Part shown: one piece after another, positions 1 through 7,959 of the stretch | How positions within the stretch are numbered: the first letter of the stretch is position 1 | Layout of the letters: every line of letters begins with the position of its first letter | Assembly (NCBI GenBank): GCA_045612565.1 | Contig: JAZKZG010000021.1 | Coordinates: 1-44,003, forward strand | DNA from: RGIG9041 sp045612565 | GTDB taxonomy: Bacteria; Bacillota; Clostridia; Oscillospirales; QAKW01 | Reading direction: 5' to 3' | Length of the DNA: 44,003 nt | Made by a program: the position numbers and the translations under genes | The notes under the pieces: model-generated | What the model was told of the DNA's origin: nothing | The model's input: the letters and a program-made list of their open reading frames with translations, nothing else | The model's database searches: none

Positions 1-813
1 CCCGATCTTCTTGATAATCTTTCAACATGTAAGTCACCTCAGCAGATGTTTGGTGCTCTTGCAAAAACATGGTATGCAAAGAAGATGAATCTCGATCCCA
101 AAGACATTTTTGTTGTATCGGTTATGCCCTGTACAGCTAAAAAGTTCGAAAAAGGCCGTGATAACGAAGCAGCTGCAGGTGTTCCTGATGTTGATGTTGT
201 TATCACAACACGTGAACTCGCAAGAATGATTAAGCGTTCAGGCATCAACTTCAATTCACTTCCCGAAGAGAAGTTCGATATGCCGCTCGGTTCATCAACA
301 GGTGCAGGTGTTATCTTCGGTGCTACAGGCGGTGTTATGGAAGCTGCTCTCAGAACAGCAGTTGAAACACTTACAGGCGAAGAACTTGGTAGTCTTGAGT
401 TCAATGAAGTTCGCGGTACACAGGGTATCAAAGAAGCTTCGTACAAGGTTGGCGATCTTGAAGTTAAGGTTGCTGTTGCATCTGGCCTTGCAAACGCTAA
501 AGAAATTATGGACAAGGTACGTGCAGGTGAAGCTGATTATCACTTTATCGAGATTATGGCATGTCCTGGCGGCTGTGTAAACGGCGGCGGTCAGCCTATC
601 CAACCCGCATCAGTTCATAACTTTGACGATATCAGAGCAAAACGTGCATCAGTTCTTTACAACATTGATAAGAATATGCCGCTCAGAAAGTCACATGACA
701 ACCCTGTTCTTAAAGAAGTTTACGCTGACTACTTTGAAAAGCCCGGTAGCCACAAGGCTCACGAAGCTTTCCATACAACATATGTAGCTCGCGACCGTTT
801 TGGTAAACTTTAA
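1..813 (+). CDS. [FeFe] hydrogenase, large/catalytic subunit, C-terminal part (5' truncated by window edge)
   Basis: The reading frame is open from base 1, so the start lies outside the window; about 270 residues are present. It begins with the family segment LSTCKSPQQMFG, then carries the second H-cluster motif MPCTAKKFE and the third, MACPGGCVNGGGQ, whose cysteines bind the [4Fe-4S]/diiron H-cluster. The first motif (TSCCPxW type) and any N-terminal ferredoxin domains would be upstream. The end, HTTYVARDRFGKL, is the usual tail of monomeric and HndD/HydA-type hydrogenases. It reduces protons or oxidises H2 in the cytoplasm of fermenting anaerobes. Whether it is ferredoxin-only or part of an electron-bifurcating NAD(P)-linked complex cannot be told without the upstream genes. 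A strong terminator follows. Codon use (many GGT, CGT, GTT, GAA) fits high expression. Confidence 0.95.
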   Translation, partial: PDLLDNLSTCKSPQQMFGALAKTWYAKKMNLDPKDIFVVSVMPCTAKKFEKGRDNEAAAGVPDVDVVITTRELARMIKRSGINFNSLPEEKFDMPLGSSTGAGVIFGATGGVMEAALRTAVETLTGEELGSLEFNEVRGTQGIKEASYKVGDLEVKVAVASGLANAKEIMDKVRAGEADYHFIEIMACPGGCVNGGGQPIQPASVHNFDDIRAKRASVLYNIDKNMPLRKSHDNPVLKEVYADYFEKPGSHKAHEAFHTTYVARDRFGKL

Positions 814-823
814 TAACTAAATT

Positions 824-857
824 CACCCCGAACTTTTTAGTTCGGGGTGTTCTCTTT
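824..857 (+). terminator. Rho-independent terminator of the hydrogenase gene
   Basis: A perfect 10-bp stem CACCCCGAAC / GTTCGGGGTG with loop TTTTTA (824-849) starts 11 bases after the stop and is followed by a T-rich stretch. Confidence 0.85.
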
Positions 858-864
858 AAAAAAT

Positions 865-896
865 AAAATCCTTGGAACATTTGTTCCAAGGATTTT
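865..896. terminator. Bidirectional terminator between hydrogenase and ireB
   Basis: A stem of about 15 bp (AAAATCCTTGGAACA with its complement) has A and T runs on its two sides, so it can act on both strands. It lies just past the stop of ireB (minus) and is the second terminator after the hydrogenase (plus). Confidence 0.8.
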
Positions 897-898
897 TG

Positions 899-1150
899 TT
901 AATTATCAAGATAAAACTGAACAATTATGTGCAATAATTCGTCTCTGTCAATTTTGCGGATAAGAGCGCGTGCATTATTATGATTTGTTATATATGTCGG
1001 ATCTTCTGATAAAATATATCCAACAATCTGATTAAGAGGATTGTAACCTTTTTCTTTTAGTGCATCATAGACAGTGGTGAGAATTTCTTTGATGTGTAGT
1101 TCATTTTCTTTTCTGATGCTATATTGAATGGTATTATGTTTATCCAACAT
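899..1150 (-). CDS. ireB: IreB family regulatory phosphoprotein (UPF0297/DUF965)
   Basis: This 83-residue protein contains the family core ILTTVYDALKEKGYNPLNQIVGYILSEDP cut here as EILTTVYDALKEKGYNP followed by NQIVGY, then the conserved YITNHNNARALIRKIDRDEL. In Enterococcus faecalis IreB is a target of the Ser/Thr kinase IreK and affects envelope stress and cephalosporin resistance; that role is known for the family and only inferred here. The frame is open up to 1171, but the ATG at 1150 is preceded by AAAGGTGG at good spacing, so the seven extra residues upstream are the ribosome binding site read as protein. In many Bacillota ireB sits between alaS and ruvX; here it stands alone with its own promoter. 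Confidence 0.9.
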   Translation of the reverse strand: MLDKHNTIQYSIRKENELHIKEILTTVYDALKEKGYNPLNQIVGYILSEDPTYITNHNNARALIRKIDRDELLHIIVQFYLDN

Positions 1151-1185
1151 TATTACAAATCCACCTTTCACATATAATTATATAT

Positions 1186-1214
1186 ATTTTACTACAAATA
1201 TGATTATTTTACAA
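1186..1214 (-). promoter_or_regulatory. Promoter of ireB
   Basis: On the minus strand TTGTAA (1209-1214) is separated by 17 nt from TAAAAT (1186-1191), about 40 bases before the ireB start. It is a weak match to sigma-A. Confidence 0.45.
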
Positions 1215-1261
1215 TAGTTTGTTTGTAAATTTATTATTAAAAATCAAATAATGTGATAACC

Positions 1262-1290
1262 TTGAAAATGAAATAACTATGTGGTATCAT
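1262..1290 (+). promoter_or_regulatory. Promoter of the 1322-3848 operon
   Basis: TTGAAA (1262-1267), a 17-nt spacer, and TATCAT (1285-1290) precede the gene at 1322; a ribosome binding site TTAGGAG lies around 1305-1311. Confidence 0.5.
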
Positions 1291-1321
1291 ATTCTATATT
1301 AATATTAGGAGTTATTATAAT

Positions 1322-1846
1322 ATGGAACAATTTATAGAAATGTCGGTTTCACGAAAAAATAATATTAAAGACCACTTTATGTGCTTTGTTCTTTGTATTT
1401 TGCCAATACTTGTAGGAAGTTATCTTATGGTATTGATGTATTCACTTAAAAACACAGGTCTTCTAATGGTTGCAGTTGTAATAAGTGCAATATTGTATTA
1501 TGTTTCTTATAAAATATTTAACAGCTTTAATGTTGATTATGAGTATTCATTGGTTGATGATGAACTCAGATTTGCAAAAATCATAAATAAATCAAAGCGA
1601 CGCGAGTTAATCACAATTAATCGTTCCAATATCAAGATAATTGCGCGTATCAATGATAATGAGCATAAAAGTGTTCTTTCGTCGCATTTTGATAAAAAAA
1701 TATCTCTCATTTCTCAAACAAATAACGAATATTATTTTATGATTGCCTCAACTAATGATGGTAAAAACGTTTGTATATACTTTGAACCGAATGAAAAAAT
1801 GTGTGAGAATTTAAAAGTATATCTCAGACAAAAGTTTTTTATATGA
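1322..1846 (+). CDS. Two-TM membrane protein, DUF6106-like
   Basis: The 174-residue protein has a short basic N-terminus, two hydrophobic segments at about residues 18-42 and 46-66, and a cytoplasmic-looking C-terminal half with the stretch FNVDYEYSLVDDELRFAKI and INKSKRRELITI. This layout (two TM segments followed by a PH-like beta-rich domain that begins with a 'VEYEY' strand) resembles clostridial DUF6106 proteins. I name that family from memory, so treat it as tentative. No catalytic residues are apparent and function is unknown. It is the first gene of an operon: its end overlaps nnrD by 4 bp (ATGA), and nnrD overlaps alr in the same way, so translation of all three is probably coupled. 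Confidence 0.6.
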   Translation: MEQFIEMSVSRKNNIKDHFMCFVLCILPILVGSYLMVLMYSLKNTGLLMVAVVISAILYYVSYKIFNSFNVDYEYSLVDDELRFAKIINKSKRRELITINRSNIKIIARINDNEHKSVLSSHFDKKISLISQTNNEYYFMIASTNDGKNVCIYFEPNEKMCENLKVYLRQKFFI

Positions 1847-2691
1847 AAAAATTAAAAGGTAACGAATTTAAAAAGATATTACCAAAACGCAGTGATATAT
1901 CACATAAAGGGACCTTTGGTACTGTTGCTATTGTGGGTGGTAGCAGTACATACCAAGGAGCACCTTATTTTGCAACACAAGCTGCACTCCGTACAGGAGT
2001 GGGGATTGCGGTTTCTTTAATTCCCGATGAAATTGTAACTGCTTTTTGTTCTAAAATAAGCGGCGCGGTTATTGAACCGTTAAAGACAGAAAACGGATTT
2101 GTGTGTGATGATACGATTACTGATAGAATACTTAAACGTCGTGTAACTGCGACTGTTATTGGTTGTGGTTTGGGTATATCAGATAATCTGCAAAAAACAG
2201 TGTCTGATGTTTTATCGCTAAATTTACCTGTTGTTGTCGATGGTGATGCGATTAATGCAATAACTTCAGATACAAAGTTGCTTTTACGTAATGCTCCCAC
2301 GGTGTTAACTCCTCATATAGGTGAATTATCGCGTCTTGTTGGAATGTCTGTTGAAGAAATATATAAGAATAGGTACAATATTGTTGCGAACTTTTCTGTA
2401 AAGAATAATTGCTTTACAGTTTCGAAAGATAGTGAAACAGTTATAAGTGATACCAAAGGTCAACTTTTTGTTTTGAACAGACCTTGTTCGTCGCTTTCAA
2501 AAGGTGGTTCGGGTGACGTTTTAGCAGGAATGATAGGTTCTTTTCTTGCACAGGGTATTTCTGTTGCCGATAGTGTTATTGCAGGTGTTACATTGCATAA
2601 TGCTTGCGGTGTTGAGGCAGGAAAAAAACTCGGAGACCGATATGCGCAACCCGATGATTATATTTTTATGCTCCAAAAGGTGATTAAATGA
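1843..2691 (+). CDS. nnrD: ADP-dependent NAD(P)H-hydrate dehydratase
   Basis: This 282-residue ribokinase-fold enzyme repairs hydrated NADH/NADPH by removing water with ADP (or ATP) as energy source. Visible motifs are KGTFGTVAIVGGS near residue 22, the central VVVDGDAINA, TPHIGELSRL, and the nucleotide/catalytic loop KGGSGDVLAGMIGSFLAQG near residue 221 with the catalytic Asp. It is the stand-alone dehydratase form; the epimerase domain (NnrE/YjeF-N) that is often fused in front is absent, and no separate epimerase is seen in the window. It overlaps the upstream membrane protein gene and the downstream alr by 4 bp each. nnrD next to alr is a common arrangement in Bacillota. Confidence 0.93.
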   Translation: MKKLKGNEFKKILPKRSDISHKGTFGTVAIVGGSSTYQGAPYFATQAALRTGVGIAVSLIPDEIVTAFCSKISGAVIEPLKTENGFVCDDTITDRILKRRVTATVIGCGLGISDNLQKTVSDVLSLNLPVVVDGDAINAITSDTKLLLRNAPTVLTPHIGELSRLVGMSVEEIYKNRYNIVANFSVKNNCFTVSKDSETVISDTKGQLFVLNRPCSSLSKGGSGDVLAGMIGSFLAQGISVADSVIAGVTLHNACGVEAGKKLGDRYAQPDDYIFMLQKVIK

Positions 2692-3848
2692 ATTTTGTAA
2701 AACGTTGTTGGGCAGAGATTTCAATTGATAATCTGCTTGATAATCTCAAATTAATAAAGTCCAGATGTAAAACCGATATTATGTGTGTTGTAAAATCAAA
2801 CGCATACGGACATGGCGATTCGACGATAGTGTGTGAACTTCAAAAAGCTGGTGTAAAGCATTTTGCAGTTGCATCTATTGATGAAGCTGTGCATCTTAGA
2901 CAAAACGGCTGTACGGGAGAAATTTTGCTTCTCGGCGGGTATCTTGACGATTGTTTCGAACTCGCGATAAAGAATGACATATCTCTTGCACTCTATGATG
3001 TTGAAGTTGCAAAAAAACTATCTGCAATTGCAGTTTCTAATCGTAAGAGTGCAAAAGTGCATATTAAATTGAATACCGGAATGACACGCATTGGTTTTGA
3101 TATTATAGATAAAACTTCTTTCGAAACAACTGTTTTGGCAGTGAAAACTATTTCGGAACTTAGTGGTATTGAAATAAGCGGTGCTTTTACTCACTATGCC
3201 GTGAGTGATGAACAAAACGGTGAAGAATATACCGAATTCCAATTCAATAATCTAATTGATTTTAAAAATGAATTATCCGATTCAGGTATAAATATACCTG
3301 TCTGGCATGCATCAAACAGCGGTGCAATTATGAATTTTTGTGATAAAAGTCTTGATATGGTTCGTGCAGGAATTATTCTTTACGGCTTATATGATTCTCA
3401 TGGTATGTCGGATTGCTATAAACCCGTTTTATCACTAAAAACTGTTATTACTCAAATTCGAACAGTTGAAAAAGATATAAGTGTAAGTTATGGCAGAACT
3501 TTTACTTGTAACGATAAATTAAAACTTGCAATCCTCAGTATCGGCTATGCCGATGGCTTTCCTCGTTCTTTATCCAATAAAGGCAGTGTAATAATCAATG
3601 GAAAATTCGCCAATGTAGTTGGCAGAGTTTGTATGGATCAGATAATTGTTGATATTACCGGCATTGATTGTAATGTGGGAGATACTGCAATTATAATAGG
3701 AGAGCAGGATGGCGTAAAAATTACGGCATCAGATATTGCTGATATAGACAACACAATTAGTTATGAAGTAGTATGCAATATTTCTATGCGTGTTCCGCGT
3801 GTCTATATCAAGGATGGTATTTCTCAATCTATTACAAAATACATCTGA
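2688..3848 (+). CDS. alr: Alanine racemase
   Basis: This 386-residue fold-type III PLP enzyme converts L-Ala to D-Ala for peptidoglycan. The PLP lysine lies in VVKSNAYGHG at about residues 34-43. The second catalytic tyrosine region reads LSIGYADGFPRSLS; HASNSGAIMNF and GRVCMDQIIVDIT are further family markers. Length is normal. The start overlaps the nnrD stop (ATGA). The substrate link with the DacF carboxypeptidase elsewhere in the window is general cell-wall metabolism, not an operon link. A 125-nt gap without an obvious terminator leads to mazF. Confidence 0.97.
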   Translation: MNFVKRCWAEISIDNLLDNLKLIKSRCKTDIMCVVKSNAYGHGDSTIVCELQKAGVKHFAVASIDEAVHLRQNGCTGEILLLGGYLDDCFELAIKNDISLALYDVEVAKKLSAIAVSNRKSAKVHIKLNTGMTRIGFDIIDKTSFETTVLAVKTISELSGIEISGAFTHYAVSDEQNGEEYTEFQFNNLIDFKNELSDSGINIPVWHASNSGAIMNFCDKSLDMVRAGIILYGLYDSHGMSDCYKPVLSLKTVITQIRTVEKDISVSYGRTFTCNDKLKLAILSIGYADGFPRSLSNKGSVIINGKFANVVGRVCMDQIIVDITGIDCNVGDTAIIIGEQDGVKITASDIADIDNTISYEVVCNISMRVPRVYIKDGISQSITKYI

Positions 3849-3973
3849 TTTTCTTTATTTGTGACAGTAAAAATATTTTAAATATAGAATGATAGTGATT
3901 AAAGTTTGCAGTATTTGTAAATAATAATTACAGAAAACGAGTTTTCAATATTTTTACGGAGCGTGAAAATTTA

Positions 3974-4309
3974 ATGATTAAACGCGGCGACATATACTAT
4001 GCCGATCTATCGCCGGTAATAGGCAGTGAACAAGGTGGACTGCGTCCTGTACTTATTGTTCAGAATGATGTTGGTAACAAATACAGTCCAACTGTTATTG
4101 CTGCCGCAATTACAAGTCAGGTGAACAAGTCAAAGTTGCCCACACATATTGAACTTAATGAAAAATACGGGCTTTCAAAGGAATCTGTAATTCTTTTAGA
4201 GCAGGTAAGAACAATAGATAAAGCAAGACTTAAAGAAAAAATGGGCCATATTGACAATGATACAATGAATATGGTGAATAAAGCAATTTCAGTAAGCTTT
4301 GGGTTATAA
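3974..4309 (+). CDS. MazF/PemK-family endoribonuclease toxin, no antitoxin beside it
   Basis: The 111-residue protein shows the MazF fold signature: IKRGDIYYADLSPVIGSEQGG, then RPVLIVQND, and further on VILLEQVRTIDKARL. MazF/NdoA enzymes cut single-stranded RNA at short motifs. In Bacillus subtilis the order is alr-ndoAI-ndoA, with the antitoxin gene in front of the toxin. Here the alr-mazF order is kept, but the 125-nt gap holds no ORF longer than about 11 codons, so the antitoxin is missing from this locus. It could be encoded elsewhere, or the protein may be a tamed housekeeping RNase. The ribosome binding site is ACGGAGCG about 10 nt before the ATG. A shared bidirectional terminator follows. 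Confidence 0.9.
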   Translation: MIKRGDIYYADLSPVIGSEQGGLRPVLIVQNDVGNKYSPTVIAAAITSQVNKSKLPTHIELNEKYGLSKESVILLEQVRTIDKARLKEKMGHIDNDTMNMVNKAISVSFGL

Positions 4310-4310
4310 A

Positions 4311-4343
4311 AAATCCGACAGATTATTCTGTCGGATTTTTTAT
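4311..4343. terminator. Bidirectional terminator between mazF and the HAD phosphatase gene
   Basis: A 12-bp stem AAATCCGACAGA / TCTGTCGGATTT with loop TTAT (4311-4338) lies between two convergent genes, with T tracts on both strands. Confidence 0.85.
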
Positions 4344-4982
4344 TCATAAATACTTAATTATATCTAAAGGATTATATAATATTCCGTCAGCATCTGTAAA
4401 CGGAGTATCACCGTAGAATCCCCATGCAGCACCTAAAACCGTTACGTTTGCATTTTTTCCTGTTGCTACATCAACTGTGCTGTCTCCGCAATAGATACAC
4501 TCATCTTTGGTCAATCCCATATCGCTTATTATCTGGTTAAGCATAAAGGGATCGGGTTTTTTTGCGACTTCAGGTCTGTGACCGAATACGCATTCGAATT
4601 TACCATCAAAGAATTTTTTGCATACTTCGGTTGTAATATTATGTGGTTTGTTTGATAAAACAGCGCATTTGATTCCTTTTTGATTTAACTTATCAAGCAT
4701 TTCGTAAATGTTGTCATACGGTACAATATTTTCATTGCCGAATTTATTGTATATATCAATTGCGACCTTAAAAAACTCATCAAACTTTTTAGGATCAGCT
4801 TTTACATATTTATATAATTTTTCAATAAGAACAGGTGCACCGTTTCCGATGAATTGTGGATATACACTAACGTTAACAGGTGCTAACCCAAACTTTTCAA
4901 GAGCAGTGTTACCGCAAAATGCTATTGAATTTAATGTGTTTAAAAGTGTTCCGTCTAAGTCAAAAACTATAAGTTTAATCAT
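4344..4982 (-). CDS. HAD-family hydrolase, phosphoglycolate phosphatase-like
   Basis: This 212-residue protein has all HAD subfamily I motifs: motif I DLDGTLLNT near residue 8 with the nucleophile and acid aspartates, a helical cap of the C1 type, motif II VLSNKPHN, motif III lysine in KKPDPFML, and motif IV YCGDSTVDVATGKNA. The Gph/PpaX group fits best; the true substrate (phosphoglycolate, pyrophosphate or another small phosphate ester) cannot be read from sequence. It is monocistronic, with its own promoter divergent from that of uvrC, and converges on mazF. The ribosome binding site is AAAGGAT. Confidence 0.85.
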   Translation of the reverse strand: MIKLIVFDLDGTLLNTLNSIAFCGNTALEKFGLAPVNVSVYPQFIGNGAPVLIEKLYKYVKADPKKFDEFFKVAIDIYNKFGNENIVPYDNIYEMLDKLNQKGIKCAVLSNKPHNITTEVCKKFFDGKFECVFGHRPEVAKKPDPFMLNQIISDMGLTKDECIYCGDSTVDVATGKNANVTVLGAAWGFYGDTPFTDADGILYNPLDIIKYL

Positions 4983-5014
4983 AATTAAAAATCCTTTGCT
5001 TTGTTATCTTAAAA

Positions 5015-5043
5015 AATATAGCACATTACTAAATCAAAGTCAA
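5015..5043 (-). promoter_or_regulatory. Promoter of the HAD phosphatase gene
   Basis: On the minus strand TTGACT (5038-5043), a 17-nt spacer, and TATATT (5015-5020). Confidence 0.65.
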
Positions 5044-5050
5044 ATTACAA

Positions 5051-5079
5051 TTGAAAATATATCGATAGTTTGATATAAT
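5051..5079 (+). promoter_or_regulatory. Promoter of the uvrC operon
   Basis: TTGAAA (5051-5056), a 17-nt spacer, and TATAAT (5074-5079). It sits back-to-back with the divergent HAD promoter, with only 7 bases between the two -35 boxes. Confidence 0.7.
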
Positions 5080-5107
5080 TTGTATATTATGGAAGGGAGT
5101 GAGTTAT

Positions 5108-6904
5108 ATGAACAAAGAGATACAACAAAAACTTGCTGTTTTGACATCGCGTCCCGGTGTTTATATAATGAAAAACTCTCAGGATGAGATAATTTACGTC
5201 GGTAAAGCAAAGAATTTAAAAAACCGAGTAAGTCAATATTTTGTGTCACCAAAAGGTCTTTTGCCAAAGGTGGCAAAGATGGTTTCGAATGTATCAACAT
5301 TTGAGTATATTGTAACCTCGTCAGAACTTGAAGCGCTTATTCTTGAAAACAATTTGATAAAAAAACATAAGCCTAAATATAACATTTTGTTGAAGGATGA
5401 TAAAAGCTATCCGTATATTGTTCTTGATAAAAAAAACGATTATCCGCATTTTACCCTTGCACGTCGCAGAAAAAATGATGGACTCAGATATTTTGGTCCT
5501 TTTCAGTCATCATCGGCTGTGTGGGAGATAATAAAAACAATAAATGAAGTTTTTGGTCTTTACAGTTGTAAAAACAGTTTTCCTCGCGATTTTAATAAAT
5601 TCAGACCTTGCCTTAATTATCATATTGGTAAATGTCCTGGTGTGTGTACGGGTAAAATAAGCGTCAAGGAATTTTCTGAAAATATTTCACAGGCAATAAG
5701 CTTTTTGAATGGTGAATATAAAAAACTGCTGATTGACCTTAATTCACAAATGCTCGAACTTTCTGAAAATATGGAGTATGAAAAGGCGGCAATTATCCGT
5801 GACAGAATTAACAGTATAAAACGTCTTGAATCCAAACAGGTTATTGTTCTTGCTGCTGATGTTGACAGGGATATTATAGCGTATTCTAAACTTGAAAATG
5901 AGATATGTTTTTCGGTTATGCATATACGCGGTGGGAAACTTATATATCAGGATACGGTGTTTGTTACAGATGAATCAGAGGATATTATCGGTGACTTTAT
6001 TGAACAGTATTATATATCTGATGATATGATACCAAAAGAAATAGCGGTTGATACATTGCCATTATCGCACGAGGTTTTGTCCGAGTGGCTGTCCGAAAGA
6101 AAAGGCAGGGGAGTGCGCTTTATTTTTGCTAAGCGCGGAGAGAATACTCGTCTTTTAGAAATGTGTAAAAATAATGCCGCTGAAAAACTTGCTGAGAAAA
6201 AATCGCACGGCATCCGAGAAAACAAACTTATGGGTAATATTGCACAGATGCTGGGACTGCAGTCTATTCCTTCGCGTATAGAAATGTATGATATTTCAAA
6301 TTTTGGAGCAGATAATACAGTCGGTGGAATGATTGTATGGCAAGATGGTCGCTTCAAAAAAAGCGAATATCGCCGATTTTCTTTTGAAAATGTATATGCC
6401 CAGGATGACTATAAATACACTTATCAGATGATTACAAGACGCCTCCTACATCTTGGCGATCCCGAATTTGGTGCAAAACCAGATATAATTTTTGTTGACG
6501 GTGGAGAGGGACATCTTAAAACTGTTTACAATGAAATTTCACAACAAGGGATATCTGCTTTTGGCCTTGTAAAAGATAAAAAGCATAAAACCCGTGCTAT
6601 TGTAAGCGTACACGGTGAGGTTGATATCAGGACAAACCCCGCTGTTTATAAATTCTTTACATTATTGCAAGATGAGGTGCATAGATATGCTATTTCATAT
6701 ATGCACAGTAAGAAAAGTAAAAAAATGGTGTCAGGCGGACTGAAATCTGTTGAGGGAATAGGTCCTGTAAAATATAAAAATCTTATAAAACATTTTAAAA
6801 CAGTTGCTGCAATAAAAAATGCAACCGAACAGGAACTTTGCGAGATACAGGGAATCTCGCCACAACTTGCTAAAAGAATAATGGAATATTTTGCTGGAGA
6901 ATAA
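5108..6904 (+). CDS. uvrC: Excinuclease ABC subunit C
   Basis: This is the nuclease subunit of nucleotide excision repair, which nicks on both sides of a lesion handed over by UvrB. The 598 residues show an N-terminal GIY-YIG domain (RPGVYIM at about 15-21, IYVGKAKNLKNRV at 29-41), a family cysteine region near CLNYHIGKCPGVC, a UVR/UvrB-binding helix pair around 195-235 (YEKAAIIRDRI), the RNase H-like nuclease half (MYDISNFGADNTVGGMIVW, DIIFVDGGEGHL) and C-terminal helix-hairpin-helix motifs (VEGIGPVKYKNL, IQGISPQLAKRI). A GTG at 5099 is in frame, but GGAAGGGAG ends right there; the ATG at 5108 has proper spacing and was chosen. It is the first gene of a five-gene operon. Confidence 0.97.
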   Translation: MNKEIQQKLAVLTSRPGVYIMKNSQDEIIYVGKAKNLKNRVSQYFVSPKGLLPKVAKMVSNVSTFEYIVTSSELEALILENNLIKKHKPKYNILLKDDKSYPYIVLDKKNDYPHFTLARRRKNDGLRYFGPFQSSSAVWEIIKTINEVFGLYSCKNSFPRDFNKFRPCLNYHIGKCPGVCTGKISVKEFSENISQAISFLNGEYKKLLIDLNSQMLELSENMEYEKAAIIRDRINSIKRLESKQVIVLAADVDRDIIAYSKLENEICFSVMHIRGGKLIYQDTVFVTDESEDIIGDFIEQYYISDDMIPKEIAVDTLPLSHEVLSEWLSERKGRGVRFIFAKRGENTRLLEMCKNNAAEKLAEKKSHGIRENKLMGNIAQMLGLQSIPSRIEMYDISNFGADNTVGGMIVWQDGRFKKSEYRRFSFENVYAQDDYKYTYQMITRRLLHLGDPEFGAKPDIIFVDGGEGHLKTVYNEISQQGISAFGLVKDKKHKTRAIVSVHGEVDIRTNPAVYKFFTLLQDEVHRYAISYMHSKKSKKMVSGGLKSVEGIGPVKYKNLIKHFKTVAAIKNATEQELCEIQGISPQLAKRIMEYFAGE

Positions 6905-6909
6905 ATTAT

Positions 6910-7461
6910 ATGATGAGAATTATATCAGGCAGTCGTCGCGGTAAAAAACTGCTTTCACTTGATGGTGATAATACAAGACCGACACTCGAAAGAGTTAAAC
7001 AGGCATTTTTTAATGCTATTCAATTCGAGATTTCCGGTAAAACAGTGCTTGATTTGTTTTCGGGCAGCGGTCAACTCGGTCTTGAAGCATTATCGCGTGG
7101 TGCTGAATTTTGCTATTTCAATGATTCGTCGGTTGATGCATGTAGAATTATCGAAAAAAATATTATTTCCTGCGATTTTGCAAAAATGTCACAACTTACT
7201 TGCAAATCATATGATGACTGTGTTAAAATTATAAATAACAACAGAAAAAAGGTGTCACTTGTTTTTCTGGATCCTCCATATAGTAAAGATCTTGTCAATT
7301 CGGCGTTATCTGTTATGGATGAGTGTAATATTTTGCAAGACAATGCTATTATTGTTTGTGAAACTGCGGATAATGATAATGTAGAACATCCATCATTTTT
7401 GCTTAGAAAAGAATATAACTATTCAGGTAAAAAAGTGACAATTCTTACATATAACAGGTGA
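6910..7461 (+). CDS. rsmD: 16S rRNA (guanine(966)-N(2))-methyltransferase
   Basis: This 183-residue class I SAM-dependent methyltransferase modifies G966 (E. coli numbering) of 16S rRNA. The N-terminus MRIISGSRRGKKL and the following TRPTLERVKQAFFNAI are typical. The SAM-binding loop is VLDLFSGSGQLGLEALSRGA near residue 46, and the catalytic N-methyltransferase motif is FLDPPYSK near residue 119. Two ATG codons stand in tandem at 6910 and 6913; the first is better spaced from GGAG inside the end of uvrC. The rsmD-coaD pair is very common across bacteria and is kept here with a 3-nt gap. Confidence 0.95.
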   Translation: MMRIISGSRRGKKLLSLDGDNTRPTLERVKQAFFNAIQFEISGKTVLDLFSGSGQLGLEALSRGAEFCYFNDSSVDACRIIEKNIISCDFAKMSQLTCKSYDDCVKIINNNRKKVSLVFLDPPYSKDLVNSALSVMDECNILQDNAIIVCETADNDNVEHPSFLLRKEYNYSGKKVTILTYNR

Positions 7462-7464
7462 AAA

Positions 7465-7956
7465 ATGGAAAAAATAGCTATTTATCCAGGCTCTTTTGAC
7501 CCTATAACAAAAGGACACAAAGATATAATTAAACGTGCATCTAAAATGTTCGGCACACTTTATGTTGCTGTATTGAACAATTCTGCAAAACAATGCAGTT
7601 TTACAATCGAAGAACGTATGGAAATGATAAAAAAATGTACTTCGGAAATATCTAATGTTAAGGTGTGTACTTTTGACGGATTACTTGCAGAGTTCGCACG
7701 TGAAATTGATGCGGTTGCTCTTGTCAGAGGCCTTCGTGCCGTTACCGATTTTGAGTATGAATTTCAGATGGCACTTACGAATAAAAAAATAAATAAAGAC
7801 CTTGAAACAATCTTTTTAACAACTAATTCAAAATATATGTATTTATCATCAAGCATTGTAAAAGAAATTGCAAGATATGACGGCGATATAAGCGATTTTG
7901 TCCCTGCTGTTGTTCTTGAAGATATTGAAAAAAGACTTAAAAACGAAAGGAACTAA
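7465..7956 (+). CDS. coaD: Phosphopantetheine adenylyltransferase
   Basis: This enzyme transfers AMP from ATP to 4'-phosphopantetheine, the fourth step of CoA synthesis. The 163-residue protein has the nucleotidyltransferase T/HxGH motif in YPGSFDPITKGHKDI (residues about 7-21), the substrate-binding VRGLRAVTDFEYEFQMA, and the second ATP loop YMYLSSSIVKEIA. Length is standard. An AGGTG ribosome binding site overlaps the rsmD stop. Confidence 0.97.
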   Translation: MEKIAIYPGSFDPITKGHKDIIKRASKMFGTLYVAVLNNSAKQCSFTIEERMEMIKKCTSEISNVKVCTFDGLLAEFAREIDAVALVRGLRAVTDFEYEFQMALTNKKINKDLETIFLTTNSKYMYLSSSIVKEIARYDGDISDFVPAVVLEDIEKRLKNERN

Positions 7957-7959
7957 ACC

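Noticed and set aside
39..515. Long minus-strand ORF opposite the hydrogenase gene
   Set aside because: It is a shadow of a strongly codon-biased gene; the plus frame has all hydrogenase motifs and the minus product has low-complexity Ser/Thr-rich sequence.
3906..3934. Promoter in front of mazF (TTGCAG - 17 nt - TACAGA)
   Set aside because: Both hexamers are weak and an alternative TTGTGA/TATAGA pair with an 18-nt spacer is no better, so no call was made. mazF may be read from the alr operon.
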